64,000 nt of DNA from Roseovarius indicus (lineage in GTDB: Bacteria > Pseudomonadota > Alphaproteobacteria > Rhodobacterales > Rhodobacteraceae), in NCBI RefSeq assembly GCF_008728195.1, contig NZ_CP031599.1, positions 386,821 through 450,820 on the forward strand. Reading direction: 5' to 3'. Shown piece by piece: positions 15,342 to 23,049 of the stretch. Numbering within the stretch: position 1 is the stretch's first letter; each line of letters begins with the position of its first letter. The notes beneath the pieces were generated by a model. That model was not told the DNA's origin. It worked only from the letters and a program-made list of their open reading frames with translations, and searched no databases. A program made the translations under genes and the position numbers.

Positions 15342-16064
15342 ATGAAGAACTCGCCCCATATACTACTGGTCGATGACAGCGCCGATATTCGCAAAGCCGT
15401 TACCCGATATCTGGAAAAGAATGACATGCGCGTCACAAGTGCCGTCGACGCAGCCCAGATGGATGACCTGCTCAAGGTTGGACGCTATGACCTCGTTGTG
15501 CTTGACGTTATGATGCCCGGCGAAGATGGAATATCGGTCTGTCGCCGCCTTTCCGCCGAGGCGGTGGCCCCAATTCTTATGCTGACCGCGCTTAGCGAGG
15601 AAATGGACCGCATTGTCGGCCTTGAGGTTGGCGCGGATGACTATTTGTGCAAACCCTTCAATCCTCGCGAACTGCTGGCGCGGATAAGGGCAATACTGCG
15701 CCGTGCACAAAGACCGGAACCGCTGGCCGGAAGTCTTACAGCAAGCCGCGTAAAGTTCGCGGATTGGACGCTCGAAACCGACACACGCCGTCTTGTCGCG
15801 GCAGATGGCCGAGAGGATGTGCTGACAACATCAGAGTTCAAACTGCTGACAATCCTGCTGGAACGCCCGCGTATCGTGATGAGCCGTGAGCAGCTTTTTG
15901 ACCTGACGGTTGGACGAACTCCCCCCGCTTTTGACCGGACCATCGACAACCAGGTCAGCCGACTGAGGAGGAAGATTGAGTACAACCCGGGACGACCAAA
16001 AATCATCACCACGGTTCGAAACGGGGGCTACTGCCTTGCAACGGATGTCGAGGTGCAGCAGTGA
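15342..16064 (+). CDS. OmpR/PhoB-family response regulator
   Basis: A 240-aa two-component regulator. The receiver domain (about 6-118) has DDSAD at the acidic pocket, the phosphorylated Asp in LDVMMPG, and the Lys of CKPFNPREL. A winged-helix DNA-binding domain (about 140-235) ends with DNQVSRLRRKIE and TVRNGGYC. The stop overlaps the sensor kinase start by 4 nt. The signal is not obvious; the neighbouring metal genes make a metal or envelope cue plausible. Confidence 0.9.
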   Translation: MKNSPHILLVDDSADIRKAVTRYLEKNDMRVTSAVDAAQMDDLLKVGRYDLVVLDVMMPGEDGISVCRRLSAEAVAPILMLTALSEEMDRIVGLEVGADDYLCKPFNPRELLARIRAILRRAQRPEPLAGSLTASRVKFADWTLETDTRRLVAADGREDVLTTSEFKLLTILLERPRIVMSREQLFDLTVGRTPPAFDRTIDNQVSRLRRKIEYNPGRPKIITTVRNGGYCLATDVEVQQ

Positions 16065-17473
16065 TCCGCAAGCGTCTGGATAGCTTGCGTGTCCAGCTTC
16101 TGCTGCTCATTATAGGCAGCCTCCTTGTGGCGCAGACAATAAGCCTCTGGCTGTTCGTGGACGAACGCGGCCTCGCCGTGCGCGCTGCGATCGGGGCAGA
16201 GGCGGCCGGACGCGCAGCGAATGTGGCGCTTCTCCTCGAACGGGCGCCACCGGACCTGCATGCCTCTATCCTCCGGGCCGCTGACTCCCCGCTTGCAAGG
16301 TTTCGGATCGACCCGCAGGCAGCTGTGGACCATCTTGATCACCGTGCAAAAGGAGCGGTTGAAGCGCGTATCAGGTCGTTGCTGGGTGCCGAAGACAGCC
16401 GCGAGATTCGCGTGGAGTTGCATGAAGTCGAGCGCGCATTCCCGCCAATGAAGATGATGCCACCGCAGATGGTAGCCGAGCACAAACAGATGATGCATGA
16501 CAAGATATCAGGGCTTGAACTAACGCTCTCTATCGCGCTTGCAGGTGGCACTTGGCTGAATGTCGATACGCGCTTTCAGCGCCCGCCGCTGCAATGGCCG
16601 GTCTTTTCCGCGGTGAGCTTTGGCTTAACGGCGGCCTTGCTAATTGGCGTGGCTTGCTGGTACCTGCTTGCCCGCCTGACGTGGCCGCTCAGGCGTTTAG
16701 CCCAAGCCGCCGACAGTCTGGGTCGTGGTGAGGAAAGGGAACCGCTTCCGGTCGCTGGTCCAAGCGAAGTCAGAGATTTGACGGATACCTTCAATCGCAT
16801 GCAGGAACGACTGATGCGCACGGTTGCGGACAAGACGCGTATCATGGCCGCTCTGGGTCATGATCTGCGCTCGCCACTGACCGCCTTGCGGGTTCACGCA
16901 GAGATGGTGGAGGAGGAGGAGACGCGCGACGCCTTGGTGAAATCCATCGAGGAGATGCAGGATATGGTCGAGCGCACGCTGGCTTTTGCGCGCGGCATGG
17001 CAATCAGTGAACCCCCGGAAACGGTGGAGTTGGGAAAATTTCTCACAGAGCTGAAACGGGACATGGTGGACGCCTTCCAACTCGAAACGGACGCACCGCT
17101 TCAGATAAGGCTTCGACCTAATTCTATGCGCCGAGCTCTGCGGAACATCGTGGATAATGCAGTGCGCTATGGTGAAGGTGTCGAGGTCACCTATACCCGG
17201 GAGTATGACAGAGCCCTGATCTTAGTTCGCGATCATGGCCCCGGCATCCCTGACACTCAGCTTGAAGAGGTTTTCGAACCTTTTTTCCGAGTCGAGACGT
17301 CACGCTCTCGCGAGACAGGCGGCACCGGTCTCGGCCTGTCAATCGCACGCACCATCTTGCGATCGCATGGTGGCGACATCACATTGCGGAACCACCCGGA
17401 CGGTGGGCTTCTCGTGCGACTCGATTTGCCGTTCTCACAAAGTTTCAACCATCAAGAAAGGACAAGATCATGA
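16061..17473 (+). CDS. Two-component sensor histidine kinase
   Basis: A 470-aa membrane kinase. TM1 is near residues 10-30 and TM2 near 180-205, enclosing a periplasmic sensor of about 150 residues with a Met-rich stretch (FPPMKMMPPQM...KQMMHD). HAMP follows, then the HisKA box ALGHDLRSPLTALR and the ATPase boxes NIVDNAVRYG, DHGPGIPD and GGTGLGLSIAR. The Met-rich periplasmic stretch could bind Cu(I), but this is inference. It forms an operon with the regulator upstream and the SHOCT protein downstream, with 4-nt overlaps. Confidence 0.9.
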   Translation: MIRKRLDSLRVQLLLLIIGSLLVAQTISLWLFVDERGLAVRAAIGAEAAGRAANVALLLERAPPDLHASILRAADSPLARFRIDPQAAVDHLDHRAKGAVEARIRSLLGAEDSREIRVELHEVERAFPPMKMMPPQMVAEHKQMMHDKISGLELTLSIALAGGTWLNVDTRFQRPPLQWPVFSAVSFGLTAALLIGVACWYLLARLTWPLRRLAQAADSLGRGEEREPLPVAGPSEVRDLTDTFNRMQERLMRTVADKTRIMAALGHDLRSPLTALRVHAEMVEEEETRDALVKSIEEMQDMVERTLAFARGMAISEPPETVELGKFLTELKRDMVDAFQLETDAPLQIRLRPNSMRRALRNIVDNAVRYGEGVEVTYTREYDRALILVRDHGPGIPDTQLEEVFEPFFRVETSRSRETGGTGLGLSIARTILRSHGGDITLRNHPDGGLLVRLDLPFSQSFNHQERTRS

Positions 17474-17790
17474 ATGACTATATTTGGGTGAAAACCAGCG
17501 TGATCGCTCTGTTGGCGGGCACAGTGCCGGCGCTCGCGGATCCGGGCAGCAATGGCAATGACACCTTCGGGCACATGATGTGGGGAGGTGCCCACGGTTG
17601 GTGGGGAGGCTTGGGAATGATCCTTTTCTGGGGGCTGATTATCGCCGTTGCCGTTTTCGTTTTTCGTATGCTCACCAGCAACCGCATTGGCGAGACCCGC
17701 GATGCGATGAAGATCCTCAAGGAACGCTATGCGCGCGGTGAGATCGACGAAGAAGAGTTTCTGCGCCGCAAGCAGCAACTCCAAGGTTGA
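17470..17790 (+). CDS. Small membrane protein with SHOCT domain
   Basis: A 106-aa protein: signal peptide (ending ALAD), a Gly/Trp/Met-rich stretch (GHMMWGGAHGWWGG), one transmembrane helix (about 50-70) and a C-terminal SHOCT domain (DAMKILKERYARGEIDEEEFLRRKQQL). SHOCT domains are short oligomerisation or targeting helices. The start overlaps the kinase stop by 4 nt, so it belongs to the two-component operon. The Met/His/Trp stretch resembles other small copper-island membrane proteins. Confidence 0.75.
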   Translation: MNDYIWVKTSVIALLAGTVPALADPGSNGNDTFGHMMWGGAHGWWGGLGMILFWGLIIAVAVFVFRMLTSNRIGETRDAMKILKERYARGEIDEEEFLRRKQQLQG

Positions 17791-18298
17791 GCCATTCTGG
17801 CCCATCGCGGCGGCGCTTGGTCCGCTCGGAAGCCAGACAGGCGGGGTGTGGTTGCTCTTTTTCTGGCAGACTGTTGCCTTCTGATGCGCTTGGTTCGCAC
17901 ACTGAATGAAAAAGCATTCCGTAGCGGTCAAAGATTTCCGGATACCGCGCAATGGTGTCATCGGGACGTATCCAGGCTGCCTGAATGGCAATGACGTCAG
18001 GCGTGCGGAGGCGGAGGTACGGGATTATTCATCGGAACTGGCCGCTAACCCCTGTTGCGGTCACAAATCGCGATCACGAGAACCAGCAAACCGAACCCGA
18101 GTGGCCGCACGCTCTGGACTGCTTTTCTCATGTTATGCCCCGCCGTTCCAAAACTTCCTTGTATCGCGCCGCATCTCGAGGATGTCACGTTTCCGTGAGC
18201 GGCGAGATCAGGAACTCTTCGTGGCGATCGGAACCGGTGATCACAGCAATACCATTAGAACGCTATTCGTTCAGTTTGCACCCCTTTGGAACTTGGGA
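17791..18298. other. Intergenic stretch without a supported gene
   Basis: About 500 bases with only short frames. A 36-codon plus-strand frame at about 17884 (MRLVRTLNEKAFRSG...) and a short hydrophobic minus-strand frame at about 18060-18140 are visible, but neither has a ribosome site. The composition is lower in GC than the neighbours, and it may be decayed sequence. Confidence 0.4.
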
Positions 18299-18451
18299 TT
18301 AAAAGTTCTGGGCTGCCAGCAAAGCCTCTCCGTCTTTTGTGCACGCGCCGAACGAAACCGAACAGACTCCGAGCGCGAACACAGCCAAGACCAAAGCGGC
18401 TCGCGCAAAGAGTTTCCGCAGTCGCCTATTCGGAAGCAACCGTCCTTCCAC
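18299..18451 (-). CDS. Possible small secreted peptide, 50 aa
   Basis: From a GTG at 18451 the frame gives a basic N-terminus, a hydrophobic core (ARAALVLAVFALGVC) and a short tail beginning CTKDGEALL, a layout that fits a signal peptide plus a short exported segment. It overlaps the end of the DUF2933-type gene by 26 bases. No ribosome site is clear and the length is marginal, so this is a weak call. Confidence 0.25.
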   Translation of the reverse strand: MEGRLLPNRRLRKLFARAALVLAVFALGVCSVSFGACTKDGEALLAAQNF

Positions 18452-18722
18452 TCGCAGCCTGTTTTTCTGCGGCCTCGGAGGTGCTTTTCTTCTCGTCACC
18501 ATGGCAGGATTTACCCATGACACGATGCATCACGAAATGGGCGCCGAGGCAGACAACCAGCGGCGCGAACAAGATCGCGTTGCTCGTCAGGTCGCTCGAA
18601 AGGCCACCCGCCGCAAGATAGAGCACGATGGGTGCCAGCATGATCGCACAGCAAGCCCACATCCCGTATTTCATCAACCTGCCGGTGGTTTCGTGCGAAT
18701 CCGGCCTTTCAGTGTTCTTCAT
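18426..18722 (-). CDS. DUF2933-type small membrane protein
   Basis: A 98-aa protein with two hydrophobic segments: GMWACCAIMLAPIVLYLAAGG (about 18-38) and AILFAPLVVCLGAHFVMHRVM (about 47-67). The tail is charged (KSCHGDEKKSTSEAAEK). The paired Cys and the H-x3-H near the second helix are typical of DUF2933-type proteins found in copper regions. The ATG at 18722 is used; a longer version with an upstream TTG start would include the CueR-type promoter, so it is rejected. That promoter implies copper induction. Confidence 0.65.
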   Translation of the reverse strand: MKNTERPDSHETTGRLMKYGMWACCAIMLAPIVLYLAAGGLSSDLTSNAILFAPLVVCLGAHFVMHRVMGKSCHGDEKKSTSEAAEKQAASGRTVASE

Positions 18723-18748
18723 GGTTCCGACTCTCGGTTGTTTTGTCC

Positions 18749-18779
18749 CTGCTAAAGGCTTCCTCAACGGGAAGGTCAA
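18749..18779 (-). promoter_or_regulatory. CueR-type promoter of the DUF2933-type gene
   Basis: On the minus strand: TTGACC (-35), a 19-bp spacer containing CTTCC-N6-GGAAG, and TAGCAG (-10). The overlong 19-bp spacer with an inverted repeat inside is the signature of MerR/CueR-activated promoters. The same TTGACCTTCC start occurs before copA, the second ATPase and the second cueR. Confidence 0.65.
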
Positions 18780-18894
18780 CGTTACAAACCGATACGAACT
18801 TCACGCTCTTGTCATCCGAACCATCCTTGACCCTCCAATGGAGGAAGGTGGTTAACGCCGCTCAGCTATAGGACCAGAATCACGGAGGCAGACC

Positions 18895-19470
18895 ATGGGT
18901 GATATTACTTTTAAGGCATTGAATCGGCGGGCCTTTCTGTTTGCTTCGGCCAGCGGGCTGTTGTCGCTCGCAGCACCAACCGTGCTGCGCGCTCAGGAGG
19001 CTGCGCCGGCGCGCCGGAACATTTCTTCTTTCCGGTTGCATGATTGGCAGGACCATTTCGATTCTCTGGGCAAAGGCATTCTGCTGTCGGATACCACGAC
19101 GCGGGTTCTTCAGCATTGGACGGCTGACGGGGAAATGCGCGTATACCCCACATCCGTTCCTATGAGCGACGAGTTGACGCGCCGCGGCTACAGCGAGATC
19201 GTCTACAAGGACGATGCGCCGGATTGGGTGCCCACCCCGTCGATGCGCGAGCGCGATCCGTCTTTGCCGGCATATGTCGCCCCCGGCCCCGAGAACCCGC
19301 TGGGCGTGCGCGCCATGCATCTGACCTGGCAGTACTACCGCATCCATGGGACCGGCGACACGCGCAAGATCGGTCGCAAATCCTCCAGCGGCTGCATTGG
19401 TCTCTACAACGAAGATATCATCGAAGTGTTCGACAGGACACCAATCGGCACCCAGGTCAAACTTATTTGA
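18895..19470 (+). CDS. L,D-transpeptidase (YkuD family), TAT/Sec exported
   Basis: A 191-aa exported enzyme. The N-terminal signal (NRRAFLFASASGLLSLAAP) has an Arg pair. The YkuD catalytic signature is complete: IHGTG about 150, then SSGCIGLYNED with the nucleophilic Cys. It would crosslink or remodel peptidoglycan in the periplasm. It begins the plus-strand module that continues with cytochromes and a multicopper oxidase. A link of L,D-transpeptidases to copper stress is known in other bacteria, where copper inhibits these enzymes, so a copper-island copy may be meaningful. Confidence 0.8.
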   Translation: MGDITFKALNRRAFLFASASGLLSLAAPTVLRAQEAAPARRNISSFRLHDWQDHFDSLGKGILLSDTTTRVLQHWTADGEMRVYPTSVPMSDELTRRGYSEIVYKDDAPDWVPTPSMRERDPSLPAYVAPGPENPLGVRAMHLTWQYYRIHGTGDTRKIGRKSSSGCIGLYNEDIIEVFDRTPIGTQVKLI

Positions 19471-19482
19471 AGTAAGGATCAA

Positions 19483-19957
19483 ATGAACAAGACAGTTCTG
19501 GCCATTCTGGCCTTCGTCGTGTTGGGCGGCGCACGTGTTGGGCGGCGCAGTCGTCTACTGGAACATCGCGCAGCAACCCCAGCAGGGGATGGGCCATTCG
19601 ATGGGCGCGTCCGACACCAGTGATCTGGAATCGGGCGCGCCCATCGTCGAAGTTTCGCTGCCGGCGGAGCTTTCGGACCGGGCGCAGATGCGCAAGCGGG
19701 CCTACGAGGCGAAATGTGCGGAATGTCACGGCAAGAACGCCGCAGGCCAGAACGGGGTCGCACCACCACTCGTGCACAAGATCTACGAACCGAACCACCA
19801 TTCCGACATGGCGTTCGTGATGGCCGCGAAAAACGGTGTGCGCGCGCATCATTGGAATTTCGGAAACATGCCGCCGGTTGAAGGTTTGACCGATGGCGAC
19901 GTCAAGCTGATCGCCCACTATGTGCGTGAATTGCAGAGGGAAAACGGGATCAACTGA
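19483..19957 (+). pseudogene. Cytochrome c with signal region broken by a 16-bp duplication
   Basis: The natural start (ATG 19483, MNKTVLAILAFVVLGG) is followed by a tandem 16-bp duplication that shifts the frame, so the anchor is separated from the haem domain. Removing one repeat gives a continuous membrane-anchored class I cytochrome c. It has the haem motif CAECH, a PPLVHKIYEP segment, Met ligand candidates and a C-terminal LIAHYVRELQ helix. A GTG at 19535 could start a soluble 140-aa form without proper export signal. Confidence 0.7.
19518..19549 (+). repeat. 16-bp perfect tandem duplication
   Basis: CGTGTTGGGCGGCGCA occurs twice in direct succession (19518-19533 and 19534-19549). Because 16 is not a multiple of three, it throws the cytochrome c gene out of frame in its signal sequence. 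Confidence 0.9.
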
Positions 19958-20065
19958 GCCTTCGGCAGGTTTCGGGCGCATACTGTCGCTTTCCGGCCTG
20001 ATTTCCTGATCTTCGAACCCGGTTGCCGGCGCCATAATTGCCGCGATTGAAACACAGGACTCTCC

Positions 20066-21439
20066 ATGCCGACGCGACGCGATTTTCTCATGCAGGGGGC
20101 GGCTGCCACCGCGGGCCTTACCGTTACAAAGCGGCTTTATGCCGCGACGTCAGAGTTCCAGTCCCTCGACGCCCGCACGGCCAGCGTTCAATTGGCGCCG
20201 GAAGGCTATCCCAAGACCGAAATCTGGGGCTATGGCGGCGCGATGCCCGGCCCTCAATTGCGTCTGCAGCAGGGTGCGCGGCTGCAACGCCGCTTCATGA
20301 ACGAACTGCCCCAGGCAAGCACGGTGCACTGGCACGGGGTTCGCATAGACAATGCGATGGATGGCGTTGCGGGGCTGACCCAGCCCGCAGTCGAGCCGGG
20401 GCAGAGCTTCGACTATGATTTCATCGCGCCGGATGCCGGAACCTACTGGTATCACGCGCATAACCGATCGACCGAACAGGTGGCGCGCGGGCTCTATGGC
20501 GCGTTGATCGTCGAGGAGTCCGAGCCGCCGGACCTGGATCGGGAAGAGGCGCTGATCCTCGATGACTGGCTGCTCGACCCCGAAACGGCGCAGATCGAAC
20601 CGGACTTCACCTCGCGCCATGACCGCAGCCATGCCGGGCGGCGCGGCAATTTCATCGCCACCAACGGCCGGTACGACCTTTCCCTGGACGTACACCAACA
20701 CGAACGTCTGCGCCTGCGCCTCGTGAACGCGGCCAATGCGAGGATTTTCGTGCTGTCGCTTCAGGGCATGGAAGGCTGGACGGTTGCGCTGGACGGCATG
20801 CCGCTGCCACGGCCCGAGCCGCTGGCCGAGGCGCTGATCCTCGGCCCCGGCCAGCGGGCCGATTTGATCGTCGACGTGACCGCCCATCTCGTTCGCCTCG
20901 ACGATCAGGAGGCGGCATCGCAGGTGGCTTTCCCCGTGACTGGAAAGGCCTTGGCCACACGCCGGGATGCACCGGACGCGCTGCCGCCCAATCCGGGGAT
21001 GGAGGTGACCGGCCTCGATGACGCCAGGACCGTGCGGCTCGACATGCAGGGCGGCGCAATGGGCACGCTCGACAGCGCGATTCTGAATGGCGAGAGGAAA
21101 AGCTTTCGCGAGTTGGTGGACGCCAACCAGTTCTGGTCGTTCAATGGAACGATCGGCATGACCGATGCCCCGCTCGTCGATGTCGCGAAGGCGGAAACGG
21201 TCAAGCTGCAAATCCACAACGACACCGCCTTTCCCCACGCGATGCACTTGCACGGGCTGCATTTCCGCGAGATCGGCGAAGATGGCGGGCTCGGTCCCTT
21301 GCGCGACACGATCCTGATGTTCGGCGGCCAGACCCGCACGATCGGTTTTGTGGCCGACAATTCCGGCGACTGGCTGTTTCACTGCCACATGCTCAGCCAC
21401 GCGGCCTCGGGCATGATGACCTGGATGAAGGTGACATAA
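20066..21439 (+). CDS. Multicopper oxidase, TAT-exported
   Basis: A 457-aa periplasmic multicopper oxidase of the CueO/copper-oxidase type. It has a twin-arginine signal (TRRDFLMQGAAATAG). The four copper-binding boxes are all present: HWHGVR, YWYHAHNRS, HAMHLHGLHF and HCHMLSHAASGMM, the last giving the type-1 site with an axial Met. It probably oxidises Cu(I) to the less toxic Cu(II). The stop codon overlaps the next cytochrome c start, so the genes are coupled. It is paralogous to the enzyme at 41024-42475. Confidence 0.9.
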   Translation: MPTRRDFLMQGAAATAGLTVTKRLYAATSEFQSLDARTASVQLAPEGYPKTEIWGYGGAMPGPQLRLQQGARLQRRFMNELPQASTVHWHGVRIDNAMDGVAGLTQPAVEPGQSFDYDFIAPDAGTYWYHAHNRSTEQVARGLYGALIVEESEPPDLDREEALILDDWLLDPETAQIEPDFTSRHDRSHAGRRGNFIATNGRYDLSLDVHQHERLRLRLVNAANARIFVLSLQGMEGWTVALDGMPLPRPEPLAEALILGPGQRADLIVDVTAHLVRLDDQEAASQVAFPVTGKALATRRDAPDALPPNPGMEVTGLDDARTVRLDMQGGAMGTLDSAILNGERKSFRELVDANQFWSFNGTIGMTDAPLVDVAKAETVKLQIHNDTAFPHAMHLHGLHFREIGEDGGLGPLRDTILMFGGQTRTIGFVADNSGDWLFHCHMLSHAASGMMTWMKVT

Positions 21440-21924
21440 TGCGACGCTGGCTGATCCTCTTTCTGCTCATGGCCGGCGCGGCTGGCGTCGGCGCCTGGAT
21501 GCTGGCGGGAGGGACATCCGGCACATCCGCCACGCCGGAACCGCCGCAGTCTATCGATCTCGCCGAGGGCGAAGAACTCTATCAGGAGTATTGCGCCTCT
21601 TGCCACGGGTCCGATCTCGAGGGACAGGCCGGATGGCGCTCGGCCGGAGAGGATGGCATCCTGCCCCCACCCGCGCATGACGAAACCGGTCACACCTGGC
21701 ATCATCCTGATAGTGTTCTGTTCGACTATACCAAGCTCGGCGGAAAGAAGACCCTCGCGAAGCAGGGTGTGGATTTCCAAAGCGGCATGCCCGGTTTTGG
21801 CGATGAGCTGACCGATGCGCAGATATGGAACATCCTCGCCTTCATCAAATCCACATGGCCCGACCGTCAGCTGGAGGTCCAGGCCGCCCGCAGCGAAGCG
21901 GAACAGCAGAAAAGAGGAGACTGA
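21439..21924 (+). CDS. Membrane-anchored cytochrome c
   Basis: A 161-aa class I cytochrome c with an N-terminal hydrophobic anchor (LILFLLMAGAAGVGAW), haem motif CASCH at about 53 and a Met ligand in SGMPGFGDEL. The segments HDETGHTWHH and FIKSTWPDRQ also occur in the cytochrome at 38947-39432, so the two are paralogues in the two copper modules. It may take electrons released by the multicopper oxidase reaction or feed a terminal oxidase. Confidence 0.85.
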   Translation: MRRWLILFLLMAGAAGVGAWMLAGGTSGTSATPEPPQSIDLAEGEELYQEYCASCHGSDLEGQAGWRSAGEDGILPPPAHDETGHTWHHPDSVLFDYTKLGGKKTLAKQGVDFQSGMPGFGDELTDAQIWNILAFIKSTWPDRQLEVQAARSEAEQQKRGD

Positions 21925-21941
21925 AAATGTAATCGCTTCGA

Positions 21942-22652
21942 TTGGCAGTGCTCGCCGTGAGCATCCTGTTGCCGCTTACCGCGTTCGCACAGGAGCTGAG
22001 CGAGGAACGCGTCAAGGAACTGGCCTTGGAAGCGATTCTGGAGAACCCCCAGATCATCATGGAAGCGGTGAAGCTTCTCGAACAGCAGGAACCGACCGCG
22101 CAGGCAGAGGCCACGGCCGACGTGCTCAAGGAACAACGCCAACTCTTGGAACAGGATCCGAACGCGCCGGTGCTGGGCAATCCTGATGGGGACGTCACTG
22201 TTGTGGAGTTTTTCGACTACAACTGTCCCTATTGCCGCAGGGCCATGTCGGAGGTTGAAGGTTTGATCGAGGCGGATCCGAATGTGCGGCTCGTCTTTCG
22301 CGAATGGCCGATACTCGGCGACGGGTCGGTCTTTGCGGCGAAGGCTGCCTTGGCGGCACGCAATCAGGACAAGTATGAGGAATTCCACTGGGCGTTGATG
22401 GGCATGGAGGAACGTGCGCAAGAGGCGTCTGTCCTGCGGATCGCCGAAGAAATCGGCCTTGACGTGGACCAGCTGCGTTCGGACATGGAGGCGCCGGAAA
22501 TCCAGGCGCACATCGACGAATCGATGCGGCTGGCGCAGGCGTTGGGTTTCTACGGCACACCGTCATTCGTGATCGGCGACAACCTGGTTCCCGGTTTGGT
22601 CGAACAAGACCAACTGGAAGCCTTGGTCGATGAGGCCCGCGAAAGGGAATGA
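21942..22652 (+). CDS. DsbA-family thiol-disulfide protein, natural start disabled
   Basis: A thioredoxin-fold protein with CPYC active site (FFDYNCPYCRRA), cis-Pro loop GTPSFVIG and an N-terminal helical region (EERVKELALEAILENPQII) like ScsC/DsbG-type periplasmic proteins. The expected start is ATG 21927 with an AGAGGAG site, but codon 2 is TAA. Changing that one codon to AAA gives a standard signal peptide (KSLRLAVLAVSILLPLTAFA). The next in-frame start is TTG at 21942. Expression may thus be lost or weak. It resembles the DsbA-like protein at 36457-37212. Confidence 0.75.
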   Translation: MAVLAVSILLPLTAFAQELSEERVKELALEAILENPQIIMEAVKLLEQQEPTAQAEATADVLKEQRQLLEQDPNAPVLGNPDGDVTVVEFFDYNCPYCRRAMSEVEGLIEADPNVRLVFREWPILGDGSVFAAKAALAARNQDKYEEFHWALMGMEERAQEASVLRIAEEIGLDVDQLRSDMEAPEIQAHIDESMRLAQALGFYGTPSFVIGDNLVPGLVEQDQLEALVDEARERE

Positions 22653-22705
22653 ACCTCATGCGACGATGGAAAACTGGCGCCGGAATTGCCCGGCACCGGT
22701 GATCT

Positions 22706-22912
22706 TCAGGTCGTCGAAGCAGCCGTGACACCGTAACCGGCATTTCGGATCGCCTCCGTCAGGGCGTGCTCGTTCAGCACGCTATCAACCTCGACTTGCC
22801 GCGTACCCGTATCGCAGGTCACGGACGCTGTTGGGTCTATCGCCGTGATCGCCTTTTCGATCGTTGCGGTGCAATGGCCGCAACTCATATCCGGAACCTT
22901 GAAGCTGCGCAT
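22706..22912 (-). CDS. copZ: Copper chaperone CopZ-like (HMA domain)
   Basis: A 68-aa single heavy-metal-associated domain: MSCGHCTATIEKAI with the Cys-x-x-Cys metal site, followed by the beta-alpha-beta-beta pattern and a C-terminal AIRNAGYGV. It should carry Cu(I) in the cytoplasm to the CopA ATPase encoded divergently. Length and motif fit CopZ exactly. Confidence 0.85.
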   Translation of the reverse strand: MRSFKVPDMSCGHCTATIEKAITAIDPTASVTCDTGTRQVEVDSVLNEHALTEAIRNAGYGVTAASTT

Positions 22913-22935
22913 TTCTGTTTCCTCCAGTTCTCGGC

Positions 22936-22968
22936 ATTAGATGCCTGCGTCCTGCATGGGAAGGTCGA
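22936..22968 (-). promoter_or_regulatory. Possible CueR-type promoter of copZ
   Basis: On the minus strand, TCGACC followed by TTCCCATGCAGGA and, further on, TCTAAT (22936-22941). The TCGACCTTCC start resembles the other CueR-type sites, but the second half-site and the spacing are poorer (21 bp to TCTAAT), so the assignment is weak. Confidence 0.35.
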
Positions 22969-22992
22969 GGGTGAAAAAATGTCCCGACATTG

Positions 22993-23023
22993 TTGACCTT
23001 CCAGCGGGGGGAACCCTTAGATA
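22993..23023 (+). promoter_or_regulatory. CueR-type promoter of copA
   Basis: TTGACC (22993-22998), a 19-bp spacer with TTCC-N7-GGAA, and TAGATA (23018-23023). This is the classical overlong MerR-family promoter and lies 27 bp before the copA start. Confidence 0.7.
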
Positions 23024-23049
23024 TCGTTCAGGAGATGAAGGAGACGTTC

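Noticed and set aside
17906-18520. A 204-aa plus-strand frame after the SHOCT gene
   Set aside because: It is low in hydrophobic structure, lacks a ribosome site and overlaps the better-supported DUF2933-type gene on the other strand.
20150-21400. A 416-aa minus-strand frame inside the multicopper oxidase
   Set aside because: Antisense shadow; the plus strand has all four copper boxes.
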